This document shows, in pieces, positions 19,765 to 29,449 of a stretch of 30,206 nucleotides of DNA. Position numbers and translations under genes: made by a program. Location: NCBI GenBank assembly GCA_029834535.1, contig JAQMWT010000305.1:1-30206 (forward strand), read 5' to 3'. The notes under the pieces were generated by a model that worked only from the letters and a program-made list of their open reading frames with translations, had not been told where the DNA came from and searched no databases. The stretch comes from Chrysophaeum taylorii. Lineage: Eukaryota > Sar > Pelagophyceae > Pelagomonadales > Pelagomonadaceae. Position 1 is the stretch's first letter. Each line of letters begins with the position of its first letter.

Positions 19765-20622
19765 ATGGAGGCGGCGGCGGCGACGGCCGTGTTGTTGTCG
19801 AGAGGGACCGACGAGGCGCTGCGCGAGGCCGGGGGCGAGGGTCTCGCGGTGCGCGGGCGGCTCGAGGCTGCCCTCGGGACCGACGAACGAAGGGCGTTGC
19901 GCCCTCTTCCGCTCCTCGCTCACTTCAGACGCGTCGCCAACTTTGCTGTACGACTCGATGGCGCGGCGCCGCTGCGGCCGCCGCCCGCGCGTTCCCTCGT
20001 GGGCGAGATCGGGGACTTGGACGTCGCGCTCGCGCGCGACAGGAGCGTCCCGGGCGGCTTCTCGATCCTGTTGACCAAGGCCAACAAGAAGCGGGGCTAC
20101 GTTCTCGCGCGAATCGACGATCCCGGGCGCTTCGTCCTCCGCGGGGCCTTCGTCGCCGAGGACGCGCGGGGCCGCGGGCTTGCCAAGGTTTTGCTGGGGG
20201 TCTTCCTCGCGCTCGCCCGCAAGCTCGGGGCACGGGCGATCGATTCTGCCGTCGTCGATAAACCGGTTCTAGCTCTCGCGCTCGCGTCTGCCGGCTTTGT
20301 CCCCAGGGACACGAGGTGGGCTATTCGACTCATCAACAAACCCGGCGGCGCCTCGATAATTTGGCCCGACGACCCTGCTCGCGAGCTCACCTCGATCTAC
20401 TCCCACAAATTGTGCAAAACCCAACGAATTCGCATCGCGCCGAGGGGTACGACGCCCGACCCCGCCGCGAGACTTGTCCACGTCAAGACCGCTTTCTTCT
20501 GGCCGGAGGACCGCCACCACATATCCCCCGACGTTGACTTTTTCGCCGCCCGCCTCTTGGCCTTCGTTGTCTCCGCGCCAATAGCCCCCTTCTTCTTCTT
20601 CTTCTTCTTAGACGAGCAGTAG
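19765..20622 (+). CDS. GNAT-fold N-acetyltransferase
   Basis: 285 aa from ATG at 19765. Around res. 111-170 the GNAT core is visible: GYVLARIDDPGRFVLRGAFV (beta strands), then motif A AEDARGRGLAKVLLG, where RGRGLA fits the acetyl-CoA pyrophosphate-binding R/Q-x-x-G-x-G/A, then ALARKLGARAID and a terminal ALASAGFVPRDTRW typical of the last strands. Residues 1-60 are Ala/Arg-rich. The substrate is unknown. After the GNAT fold ~90 residues of unassigned sequence end in FFFFFFLDEQ, created by a TTC microsatellite just before the stop, so the true C terminus may have been altered. Head-to-head with the inositol kinase gene. Confidence 0.7.
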   Translation: MEAAAATAVLLSRGTDEALREAGGEGLAVRGRLEAALGTDERRALRPLPLLAHFRRVANFAVRLDGAAPLRPPPARSLVGEIGDLDVALARDRSVPGGFSILLTKANKKRGYVLARIDDPGRFVLRGAFVAEDARGRGLAKVLLGVFLALARKLGARAIDSAVVDKPVLALALASAGFVPRDTRWAIRLINKPGGASIIWPDDPARELTSIYSHKLCKTQRIRIAPRGTTPDPAARLVHVKTAFFWPEDRHHISPDVDFFAARLLAFVVSAPIAPFFFFFFLDEQ

Positions 20623-21440
20623 TGGCAAAAATCGCGTCTGCGGGGATCGACGTCCCGGTCGACACACCATCTCCCCGGGGTCCGTCCGCAAGGTACACAA
20701 CCTCGACAAACTGCGAGAGTTTTTCCGCGCGAAGCGAAGGGTTCGTCGCGACGTCTACCGACGACGACGGCGGCGAGGACTGGCGCCTCGCCCGCGCGAG
20801 GCGCTCGAGGGAACCCGGGGGGTAAGGATCGACGGATCGAGTACCTCCAGCTCTTCGGCGAGCACCTTGGGAGGCGGGGCCACACCCTCGTCTTCGACTA
20901 CGCGCCGTTCCTCAGCCTATTAAACTCGGCGACAAGCTGCGGACCTCGATGCCTACGTCAGGTACTGGGAAATCCTCAGACTCGGCTGTGGCGCCCAGAT
21001 GTCCACCGACTACCAACACCGCCTCTGGAGCGCCGGAACAAAGCCCCTTACGGTCTACAACACTCCCCTACCTCAAGTTTTCGCGAGAAGGACGACCCAG
21101 CCTACGACGACGCTTGCGAGATATTATTCAACGTAAGGCGAGTCGAGCACGGGCATATGGAAACCGTCGTCTACCACCAGTGCAGCGCGCTAGACTCCAG
21201 TCCGTCCGACGTCTCTCCGACCTCGACCAGCAGGACCTCGACGGCACCTACTGCGACCGAGCCCTCAACCCGAGCGTCGCCCCTGGACACAAGTTCAACG
21301 ATCCCCGCTACCGCGCGCTCCCTCGTCATCATTTTTTAAATGGCGGCGTGTGGGTATCGGCGAATATTATCCGATTTTATTTTGGTTACCCCGACCACAT
21401 GGCTAAAGCTCTGCTCGGTGCGAGACAACTAACGTCCTGA
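20623..21440 (+). pseudogene. Degraded coding-like sequence, unrecognised
   Basis: Balanced, protein-like pieces appear in different plus-strand frames: VRKVHNLDKLREFFRAKRRV (~20680-20740), RRIEYLQLFGEHLGRRGHTL (~20830-20895), YWEILRLGCGAQMSTDYQHR (~20965-21020), AYDDACEILFNVRRVEHGHM (~21095-21160), DLDGTYCDRALNPSVAPGHK and the rest to 21440. They look like one former gene with several frame changes or unresolved introns. I recognise no family. It follows the acetyltransferase directly on the same strand. Confidence 0.35.
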
Positions 21441-22357
21441 TGATAAAAACCCTTCGTCGTCGTCGTCGTCGTCGTCATATTTTTATTATGCATCATCATA
21501 GCGAGCCGATTCAACTCATTCCATGCCACGCGTCCTCGGAGAAGTCGCCAATAATGCAAAAAATTGAACCACCACGTCGAGACGGGAGGCGCCGGAAGAG
21601 AAGAACAAGGAAATAAACAGAAACAAGTGCGGCATGTCCGTTCTTCTGTCGAGAGCACGCACGACCTCGACACGTCAAACATAAATAAATTGCGCCGAAA
21701 GGAGCCACACACAACTAACTCCCACGGCCGATCTCTTTTTTTGCGAGGAGCACGCGTCTATCAATCAGCAAGACGGTTTCGGGCAACTTTATTTATAACC
21801 CGGGCTCGGTGCGGAATATAAAAGAGCGTAGTAGCGGACATCAAGAGACCGACCCTGTGGGGGACAGCGTAATCGCGTCCCGTCGTGCATCCGCGCGCGG
21901 GAGGCAGGGCGCTGGTTGCAATTAGAGGTTTGCCGTGCCAGGAGGAAGAAACTGCTTATTAAAGGCATAGAGCATGATAAGCGCACAAGAGCCACGTCTT
22001 GGCTTGGAACGCGAGGGGATCTCTTCTTCGTAGGCGGACGGAGACGCGCTAAGGGTAAGAAAACTGACGAGACGAAATTGCCCTCGCTGCACCACCGATC
22101 AGCAACGGCTCCGCCAGTTGCTGGAAATACGCGACAAGTCGAGCATTTTCGCGCAACCGGTTGACCAACCACAAGCGGACGGCGCCGAAATCACCAACAA
22201 TGCAATGCGACCTGAAAGAAAAAGTCTTTTTCAATTGATTCGAGTCGTCTTGTGGGCTTCACCGTGATTGAACTGTGAGGAGGGGTTTTCTGGACACGCG
22301 CTCGAAAGAAACAGCGAGCACAGGGCGGGTATCTTTTCCACGCCGCAGCTCGCAATG
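21441..22357. other. Intergenic stretch, no supportable gene
   Basis: A (CGT)n tract at ~21451-21475, AT-rich patches, and a TATAAAAG box-like sequence at 21817-21824 on the plus strand with no clear gene behind it. Open frames here start with non-ATG codons or have no recognisable features. Confidence 0.5.
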
Positions 22358-22414
22358 TCCTAACTACTAATCGACAGACGTTTGTCTGTTTGTCTGTCTG
22401 TTTGTCTGTTTGTC

Positions 22415-22910
22415 TTTAAATGTCGACTGCTAAGAGGGGGGTGTGTGTGGGGAGCATGAAGGATGTGGGTGGGTTTGTGGGGTATGAGGGATGTGCCTGA
22501 CGGGCGGAGATAAGTACGCGGGACCTAGTCGGGGTCATCGCCGAGGCGTGGAGCAGGCGAAGAGAGGACGGGCCTCGCCCTGTTTGTCTTTAAATGTCGA
22601 CTGCTAAGAGGGGGGTTGTTTGTCTTTAAATGTCGACTGCTAAGAGGGGGGTGTGTGTGGGGAGCATGAAAGATGTGGGTGGGGTTGTGGGGTATGATGG
22701 ATGTGCCTGACGGGCAGAGATAAGTACGCGGGACCTAGTCGGGGTCATCGCCGAGGCGTGGGGCAGGCGAAGAGAGGACGGGCCCCGCCCGTAGGTCGTA
22801 CGCATGCTGCCGCCGGACGTATGTGCGACGAAGGGTGACGTCCTGCTGGGATCGGGCGGCCTGGGTGGGGTTCCCCGCGGCGGCGACATGGGTGAGGGCG
22901 GTGAGGGCAC
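22415..22910. mobile_element. Repeat-rich insertion in the left arm
   Basis: Absent from the right arm, which is continuous here. Flanked on both sides by TGTTTGTC, though this lies in a microsatellite, so a target duplication is ambiguous. It consists of a 174-bp unit starting TTTAAATGTCGACTGC (22415), a 36-bp truncated unit (22589) and a third copy from 22625. Two units contain the 72-bp segment (22449-22520, 22659-22730) shared in inverted orientation with the left copia LTR. No coding sequence is recognised. Confidence 0.65.
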
Positions 22911-22959
22911 TGTTTGTCCCTCGATTTAGGGTAAGGATCATGTTGGCCCGCGAGCCAGA

Positions 22960-23500
22960 CAGTGATCCTCCAAGCCGTCTACAGCGACCTCGCAGACTAT
23001 TTCCACGACCCGCGGCGGCTCTTTCGGCGCGCCATTCTCACGCCCCGTCGAAACGATGTTGTCGATGCTGACAACGCGCGCATGACCGCGGCCTTTTTTT
23101 CCCGGAGACGAGGCGTCGGAGTTCTTTTCGGCCGACTAGGTTGGGTCGGAAGACGACGCCTCGCTCTCAAGAGTCGAGTTTTGAACTCCCTGACAACCAA
23201 CGGCATGCTGACTTTGATCGCGAGCTTAAAGTCTTCGCAACCTCGACCCGTCGCACGGCCTCTGCAACGGTACCAGATACATGATTGATCGTGTCGTTGT
23301 CACCGAGGCTCCTCCAACCTGTATCCCTTAAGGCCCGCCTACGCCAAACGATCAACAAGAGCCAGGACCAGACGCCCCGCGAGGTCCGCGTCCTCTTGCC
23401 CACAAGCCCGTCTTCTGTCACGTCCAGCTCTACGTGGCTCTCTGTCGATCGGCAACCCCGAGAATATGCTCTTCTGAGTCGACGACTCCACCCTACCCCC
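22960..23500 (+). pseudogene. Helitron (Pif1-type) helicase C-terminal fragment, left arm
   Basis: In order on the plus strand, in changing frames: DLADYFHDPRRLFRRAILTP followed by RNDVVDADNARM (motif before the helicase C-terminal domain), NSLTTNGM (cf. EFLNSL-x-x-x-G), NLDPSHGLCNGTR (23239-23277; the LCNGTR signature), and QTINKSQDQTPREV (~23346-23385; helicase motif with T-I-N-K-S-Q-G-Q-T). Here the G of GQT is D, and a T7 run at ~23095 shifts the frame. These motifs belong to the Rep-Hel protein of Helitrons. No Rep (HUH) domain is present, so this is only the 3' part. Confidence 0.75.
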
Positions 23501-23539
23501 GCAATACCGATAAGCCCCTTCCCGGCGTCTACACGCGCG

Positions 23540-23890
23540 CTGTAGGTGAACTTACTGGGACCACGTGGACTTACTGGGGTTAGAGATTGGGACTAGGTGA
23601 ATATAGTGACCAGGTGAACTTACTGAGACCAGGTGAGCTCACTGGGGGTTTTAGAGTAAACTGAAAGGTTAGCGGCGTGTGCGGATCGAAGCAGCTTAGA
23701 TTGGCGGAGGCGACAGCGACGAGCTCGAAGGAGTGGTGTGAGCACGAGTGGGTTTACGCCGAACTTACTGGGGTTAGAGATTTGGACTAGGTGAACTTAC
23801 TGACCAGGTGAACTTACTGGGACCAGGTGAACTTACTGGGGTTAGAGATTGGGACTAGGTGAACTTACTGGCGAACTTACTGGCCTGCAC
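23540..23890 (+). repeat. Cluster of short repeats, core GTGAACTTACTGG (left)
   Basis: About eleven exact or near copies at ~23547-23885, interleaved with GGTTAGAGATTGGGACTAG, in two groups around a unique ~110-bp spacer (23650-23760). The reverse complement arrangement with the same spacer occurs at 27290-27605. Confidence 0.85.
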
Positions 23891-24143
23891 TTGTCCACTT
23901 TAATTAAGAAGAAACCTTGCAGTCGGTCGACCTTGGATTCTAACACACACCCAACAATAATACCCTACCCAAAAAGTACTGAAAACTTTGAGCCGGAATC
24001 AAGAAATGAAGAAGAAGAAGAAAGTGTTTCTTTTGGTGGCGTTAGGATTGATGTCCGTAATTATGCGCAACAAAATCCAGGACATATCTATCTCGTCGAC
24101 GCGTACCATCGTCATCGTCGTCGTCGTCGTCGGATAGGCGGTG

Positions 24144-26982
24144 ATGACTCGAGAAAGCGATGCGTGCACTGAATGCGACGAATCGTCATCGACATCGTCC
24201 CTTTTGACTCGTGGCCAGTCGGAGCGGAAGGGGAGCGCCTCGAACACGGCCGGTTTCCGGAGGCGGTCGGTTCTCGTCGGCACACAGACGTTACGGCGAT
24301 CTTCGCTGGGCAATACACGCGCGACGCGCAAGCACAGCAGGAACAGCCCGGAGCCTTCGGCGTGCAGTCTGTTCGAGGATCCGTCCGGTCTCGCGAGCCT
24401 GAGCGCGTCGAACCTCGGCTGGGCGCCTCAGGTCGCGGGCCAGCGGCGCAAGGCCGTCGCGAGCGCGAGCGCCAAGGACGGGCGGCACCAGGTCGCTCGA
24501 TACGATATTTTTGATTTTTTGCTCGGGGATGTGCGCGGCAGTTCGTTCTGTTGGCAGGCGTCGCGCTGCTTCTGATTCTACTCGGCTCGGCGTGCTGGAT
24601 ATTATCGGGAGGAAGCGAAGGGACGGCGTCGGTCGGCGTAATGCAGGCGCTCTGGATGAGCTGGGGGCTGTTTTTCGACCCTGGCACGCAAACAGCGATC
24701 CCGGCGAGCGAGCGCCCCAGCCAAGGCTGTCGCCGTGTTCTTCTCGATTTGCGGCTTCATCTTCAACTTGGTGTTGTTGGGACTCATCGTCGACCGCGTG
24801 CGGTTCCGGCTCCGCATGTGGCGACGGACGCGCGGCAAGATCGTTCGAAACGACCACGTCGTGTTGCTGGGATGGACCGACCGGACATTGTTTCTGTGCA
24901 GCGAGCTTTGCGAGATGGCCTCGGGCGACATGACGATCGTCATCCTCGGCGAGATCCACGAGGATAAGATGTACGACGAGCTCCGGCTGACGTTCCCGCA
25001 CTGGCACGAGTGCTGGCCAAACGTGAGCGTTGTGTGCATGCAGGGCAAGCCGTTCGAGGTCGACGACCTCATGCGGGTATCGGTCTACTCGGCGTCGGTC
25101 GTCATAGCGCTCGCGACGAGTCGCCAGCCGCGCCGTTCGGACTACAACGCGATCACGACCGTGCTCGCGCTCTGCGCCGTGCGCGGGGAATTTCGGGCAC
25201 GCTCATCAGCGAATTGCGACTCATGCAAAGCATTCCGATAGTTCGCGCCCTCGGCGGCCGCTCCGCAATTCCTATCGTCGCGACCACCTTCATCGACCTC
25301 GTGCTCGCGTACTGCATTCACAATCCCGTCGTTGGCAGCGCCGTCCTGACGCTCATGAGTTCGAGTTCCGGAGGAGGTGACATCATGGCCATCGAGGCCC
25401 AGGCGCTTTTTTTGGAGTACGACACGTTTGGTGACATCCGGCGCCATTTCTCCAAGGCGCTCCTGCTGGGCATCGCGGCGCCGATGCCCGGAAGAACGGT
25501 GACCCGAGGCACGCTCACCAAGGCCGCGTCGGCCGGCAGCGTCGCCAAGGCTATCGCTGCTCGCAAACATCAACAAGAGCAGCTTCAATCCGTACCAATG
25601 ATCGCCCGCCGGACAACACGCCCGTCGGTCCCAAGGAGCTCCTCCTCTTCCTCGCCGAGGACAGCCTCGACCTCGTCGAGTCGTCGGCTGCTGGCTCCTC
25701 CGCTCGGGGGTCGACGGCAAGCAACACCAAAATGGAGGCGGCGACCCACCACGGAGACTCGATGATGACGTCAATGATGATGTTGCGAAGTACTAAGAAG
25801 ATCTTGCCCGGCGGCGGCGGCGACGACGACGACAATGCTACCGACGACGACGCTCGTCGAAACGTATCCGCGAACCAACAACAGACGCTCATCGCGCCCG
25901 TGCGGCCCCAGCGCGTTTCGGCGTCGTTCCTCGACAATCAGATGCAAGAGCAGGGCAAGAGGCTGGATATCATCGTCGTCGGATGGCAGCGATCGACCGC
26001 CAACGTGCTGCGCGAGCTCGACCTGTGCGTGGCCGCGGGGAGCGAGGCGCACGCTTTGTCGCGGAAGGACGTGAGCCGCCGCGAGCGCGAGCTCGCCGAC
26101 ACGCTTGTCAACATCACGGTCCGCCAGTATGCGGGCTACCCAACCGACATCAACGATCTCGAGCGGCTGCCGGTGGCCGACGCGAACTGCGCGCTCGTCG
26201 CGGCCGACATCGACGACGAGGTCGCCGGAACGGGCGGCTCGGACCTTCAGGTCGGCGACTCGTGCGTGTATACGACATGCTTTCTTCTTCGCACCCTCGC
26301 GCCCCGACTCCGCATCATTGCCGAATTCCTGGACGTTCTCACGATGCGCCTCCTAACTCAGCAGTCCACCATCCTCGAGTCCCTCCGAGTCGTCGCCGAC
26401 CCCGACGCGAAACGTCGCGAGCACCGCGTCTATTGCGGCTACGCATCCCCCTGCGACGGCGAACATCCATGCAAGGACGACCAGCGTAAAACGATCCGTC
26501 GCCCGGAGAAAGGCCCGGCAATCCTTCCCTTTCACCGCAATTTCCTCGAGACGGCCGCACTCTCGGTCAGTGCCAACGGATTGTTGCTGGGACGCGCTCC
26601 AGGCGCTCGTCGGCGTGCACAAAACCCGGTTCAAGTCGGAGCTCCAAGCCGTGCCCTGCGAAACCTACATCGCCGAGGCCGAGCTCGTCGATGAGATTAC
26701 CGTCGCCTCTCTCGCCCCGGCGCCCGTCTCAGCTTTAGACCCGCCCGACGGCCCGGCCTCGCTCATCAACGCGACCACGCCCCCAGGACTGCCATGCTCG
26801 TTGGCTGGCTCCGAAAGCAGCTCCACCGCGATGACGGCGCGGAGGGGCAGTTGCTTAACCCTCCAAACAAAAAGCAGGGCCTTCTCTGGACCCGCGCCGA
26901 CCTCCTCTTCGTCCTTCGCGGAAACTGCGCGCACCCCTGCACGACGAAAAGACCTAGTAGGGCCTCGTGTGCTCCGGGCTAA
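24144..26982 (+). pseudogene. CASTOR/POLLUX-type cation channel, multiply frameshifted
   Basis: Starts at ATG 24144 with a Ser/Arg-rich cytosolic N terminus. It then shows a membrane segment (LLAGVALLLILLGSACW), the pore-helix-like MQALWMSWGLFFDPGTQT, another membrane segment (VFFSICGFIFNLVLLGLIVD), a first RCK-like domain (RNDHVVLLGWTDRTLFLCSE ... VSVVCMQGKPFEVDDLMRV), the RCK_C-type ELLLFLAEDSLDLVE, a second RCK-like domain (LDIIVVGWQRSTANVLRELD ... RLRIIAEFLDVL) and the terminal LNPPNKKQGLLWTRADLLFV. This is the order in plant CASTOR/POLLUX (DMI1) channels, which release Ca2+ or counter-flux K+ at nuclear and plastid membranes. Frame changes are needed near 24535, 24715, 25185, ~25590, 26580 and 26780, mostly without splice sites, so the copy is probably dead. 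Assembly indels are the alternative. The gene fills the space between the inverted arms. Confidence 0.75.
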
Positions 26983-27289
26983 CATCTTCTGAGCGGTATT
27001 ATCGCTCTGGCTCTTGATGTGGGAGGGCCACTTTCTGCGCTGCCAAATGGGACGAAATAATAATTTTGTTGATACCGACCTGGTAGTCTCGAAACGAAGG
27101 ACAGCAAGTTGAGTGAGACCGCGGGGAGGAGGCGCGATAAGATGTCGCACAAAAAATGATGGCCGCGCCGAGCGCTGGCCCGGAGGGAAGTAGAGTGGAT
27201 GCGCCGAGGGTAACGGAGCTGGGGGAGAGCCCGCCGCTGACGTCAGCAGCACTGCTCTCCTCGAAGGAATTAGGAATACAAGTGCAGGC

Positions 27290-27605
27290 CAGTAAGTTCA
27301 CCTAGTCCCAATCTCTAACCCCAGTAAGTTCACCTGGTTCCCAGTAAGTTTCATATAAGTTCACCTGGTCAGTAAGTTCACCTAGCTCACACCAACTCCT
27401 TTGAGCTCGTCGCTCTCGCCTCCGCCAATCTAAGCTGCTTCGATCCGCACGCCGCCTACCTTTGAGTGAGTTTACTCTAAAAACCCTTTGCTCTAAAAGC
27501 CTCAGTAAGTTCGCACTTGGTCTCAGTAAGTTCACCTGGTCACTAAGTTCACCTAATCCCAATCTCTAACCCCAGTAAGTTCACCTGGTCCCAGTAAGTT
27601 CACCT
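27290..27605 (-). repeat. Cluster of short repeats, core GTGAACTTACTGG (right)
   Basis: Reads CCAGTAAGTTCAC on the plus strand; about ten copies in two groups with the same unique spacer (~27385-27490) as in the left arm. Confidence 0.85.
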
Positions 27606-27635
27606 ACAGTGCGCGTGTAGACGCCGGGAGGGGGC

Positions 27636-28215
27636 TTATCGGTATTGCGCAGCACGTGTGGGGTAGGGTGGAGTCGTCGACTCAGAAGAGGATATCCTCG
27701 GGGTTGCCGATCGACAGAGAGCCACGTAGAGCTGGACGTGGCAGAAGACGGGCTTCGCCAAGAGGACGCCGACCTCGCGGGGCGTCTGGCCCTGGCTCTT
27801 GGTGATCGTTTGGCGTCGGCGGGCCTTACGGGATACAGGTTGGAGGAGCCTCGGTGACAACGACACGATCGATCATGTATCTGGTACCGTTGCAGTGGCC
27901 GTGCGACGGGTCGAGGTTGCGAAGACTTTAAGCTCGCGATCAAAGTCAGCATGCCGTTGGTTGTCAGGGAGTTCAAAACTCGACTGTAAAGAGCGAGGCG
28001 TCGTCTTCCGACCCAACCTAGTCGGCCGAAAAGAACTCCGACGCCTCGTCTCCGGGAAAAAAGGCCGCGGTCATGCGCGCGTTGTCAGCATCGACAACAT
28101 CGTTTCGACGGGGCGTGAGAATGGCGCGCTGAAAGAGCCGCCGCGGGTCGTGGAAATAGTCTGCGAGGTCGCCGTAGACGGCTTGGAGGATCACTGTCTG
28201 GCTCTCGCGCCTACC
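27636..28215 (-). pseudogene. Helitron (Pif1-type) helicase C-terminal fragment, right arm
   Basis: Reads on the minus strand toward the channel gene. It is better preserved than the left copy: after RAILTP the T6 run keeps frame through FFPGDEASEFFSAD before a stop, and the end keeps TITKSQGQTPREVGVLL and KPVFCHVQLYVALCR (cf. PVFSHGQLYVALSR of Helitron helicases). In the nucleotide-level match to LCNGTR the Leu codon is His here. Frame breaks and stops make it a pseudogene. Confidence 0.75.
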
Positions 28216-28398
28216 TGATCCTTACTCTCGCGCCTACCTGATCCTTACCCTAAATCGAGGGACAAACAGACAGACAAACAAACAAACAGACAGACAAACA
28301 TCTGTCGATTAGTAGTTAGGATGTCAAAAATAGGGTAATGATCAATAATATTGCGTCGGCTGGCTTCTCAAAAGCTCAAGTGTCCTGAAGCAGGAAGG

Positions 28399-28653
28399 AT
28401 GATGAATGCAGAGCCGAGCGAGACGGACAGCGAGGAATCGACGTACGTGCGCCTCCATGCTCTGATCGCCATGTCGGAGGCCCTACCGCCGCGGTACGAC
28501 GTGCGCGCTGCCCTTAACGACGTGGCCACGGTGGTCGGCGACGAGAAAGTTGCGTGGCGCATGCGCTTCGGGAACGGCGAGGAAGAAGAAGAGCAACCGT
28601 GCTACCCAACCGCACCCTGCAGTGCTTCGGGGTGTCGCAGATGCTGCACCTGA
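28399..28653 (+). CDS. Small hypothetical protein
   Basis: 84 codons from ATG at 28399, just outside the right inverted arm. Acidic start (EPSETDSEEST), then a non-repetitive probable helix (YVRLHALIAMSEALPPRYDV) and a Cys-rich end. No family recognised; it could be a first exon or chance. Low confidence. Confidence 0.25.
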   Translation: MMNAEPSETDSEESTYVRLHALIAMSEALPPRYDVRAALNDVATVVGDEKVAWRMRFGNGEEEEEQPCYPTAPCSASGCRRCCT

Positions 28654-29449
28654 CTCAATCTACTTATGTGACTGACTTCCCAGCTGGAAGCGCTCGATGC
28701 CGCGGGCGAAATTCTAAGATGGTGTGGCCATTGTTGGAGGCCAAAGGTGAACGGCATTTGGGGAGGGGGGGGGAAGTTCCGGTAGCCGTCCTTGAGTTAC
28801 CCTTGACTTGAGGATCGGATCGGATCGGATCGGATCGCCCGTGGAAGGAGATTGCTTCTTGAGTGTCGTTATCGTCAAGGTAATGGCAACACAAGAGGCC
28901 GAAACTTTAGAACGCGTTGCGGTTTTGGCCGAAGGGGCATGATCGATAACCTCGATTCCAACGGACGCTCGCAGACCCGACGATAATACAAAATAATTAA
29001 AGTTATTATTATTATTACGATGAGCGAAAAGCGCGCATACATTGAAGTTGTTGTTGTCGCTCGCTCGGTCGCCAATGGTTCTCAGGATCGTCGCCACCTA
29101 GCACGCCACCACCACGAAAGGAGTTTGTCCTGTCACCACCACCGCCACCGGCAAAATGAATGGCGCGGCGCCTAAAATTTTAAAAATGGGGATGAAGAAA
29201 AGATGGCAATTATAACACTTATTATCGTCAGTCAGACCAGGCTTCCGAGTAGCGGCCAGCGAAATGCTCTCGGCGCCGCCGCCGCCGCCAGCGCCGGCAC
29301 ATCGTCGCTGAAGGAAGAAAGTGCAGGTTTATTACAGGAGCCAACCAAAGAAACACAATTCCATCGCGTGAGGCGATCGGCAGCATGCACATTTCGATAG
29401 GTGGTGGCGGCGGCGACCGAGGATGATATCAACTTCACTTGAGAGAAAG
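28654..29449. other. Intergenic stretch with simple repeats
   Basis: (GGATC)5 at 28812-28836, an (ATT) tract around 28999-29018, and an AT-rich segment (29160-29230). I find no supportable gene; the minus-strand open frames at 29232-29745 are Pro/Arg/Ser-rich shadows or the 3' end of the next gene. Confidence 0.5.

Larger units (their letters stand above)
22358..23894 (+). repeat. Left arm of a ~6-kb inverted-repeat structure
   Basis: It starts with TCCTAACTACTAATCGACAG, then a TGTTTGTC-rich microsatellite, CCCTCGATTTAGGGTAAGGA, a Helitron-helicase fragment, and a field of GTGAACTTACTGG repeats ending ACTGGCCTGCACTTGT. The same order in reverse complement is found at 27278-28321. It is ~500 bp longer than the right arm because of the insertion at 22415-22910. 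The arms match over nearly their whole length with scattered substitutions and small indels. Confidence 0.85.
27278..28321 (-). repeat. Right arm of the ~6-kb inverted-repeat structure
   Basis: Reverse complement of the left arm: inner end ACAAGTGCAGGCCAGTAAG, repeat cluster, helicase fragment, CCTTACCCTAAATCGAGGGA, the GACAAACA microsatellite and the outer end CTGTCGATTAGTAGTTAGGA. An 18-bp piece (CTCGCGCCTACCTGATCCTTAC) is duplicated near 28205-28246. No matching target duplication was seen outside 22358 and 28321. Confidence 0.85.

Noticed and set aside
19449..19766. Minus-strand ORF starting one base from the acetyltransferase ATG
   Set aside because: Out of frame with the inositol kinase and without motifs; only its overlapping ATG is curious.
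18935..20074. 379-codon plus-strand ORF across the IPK/GNAT junction
   Set aside because: Antisense to the inositol kinase, whose motifs are unmistakable, and out of frame with the acetyltransferase.
21817..21824. TATA box of a gene
   Set aside because: TATAAAAG is present, but no supportable ORF or RNA gene follows it.
26615..26650. tRNA T-arm-like GGTTCAAGTCGG
   Set aside because: It lies within the channel coding sequence and no cloverleaf can be folded around it by eye.
22358..28321. Classical cut-and-paste DNA transposon with its own transposase
   Set aside because: No transposase is found between the arms, no matching target duplication flanks them, and the arms hold helicase rather than DDE sequence.
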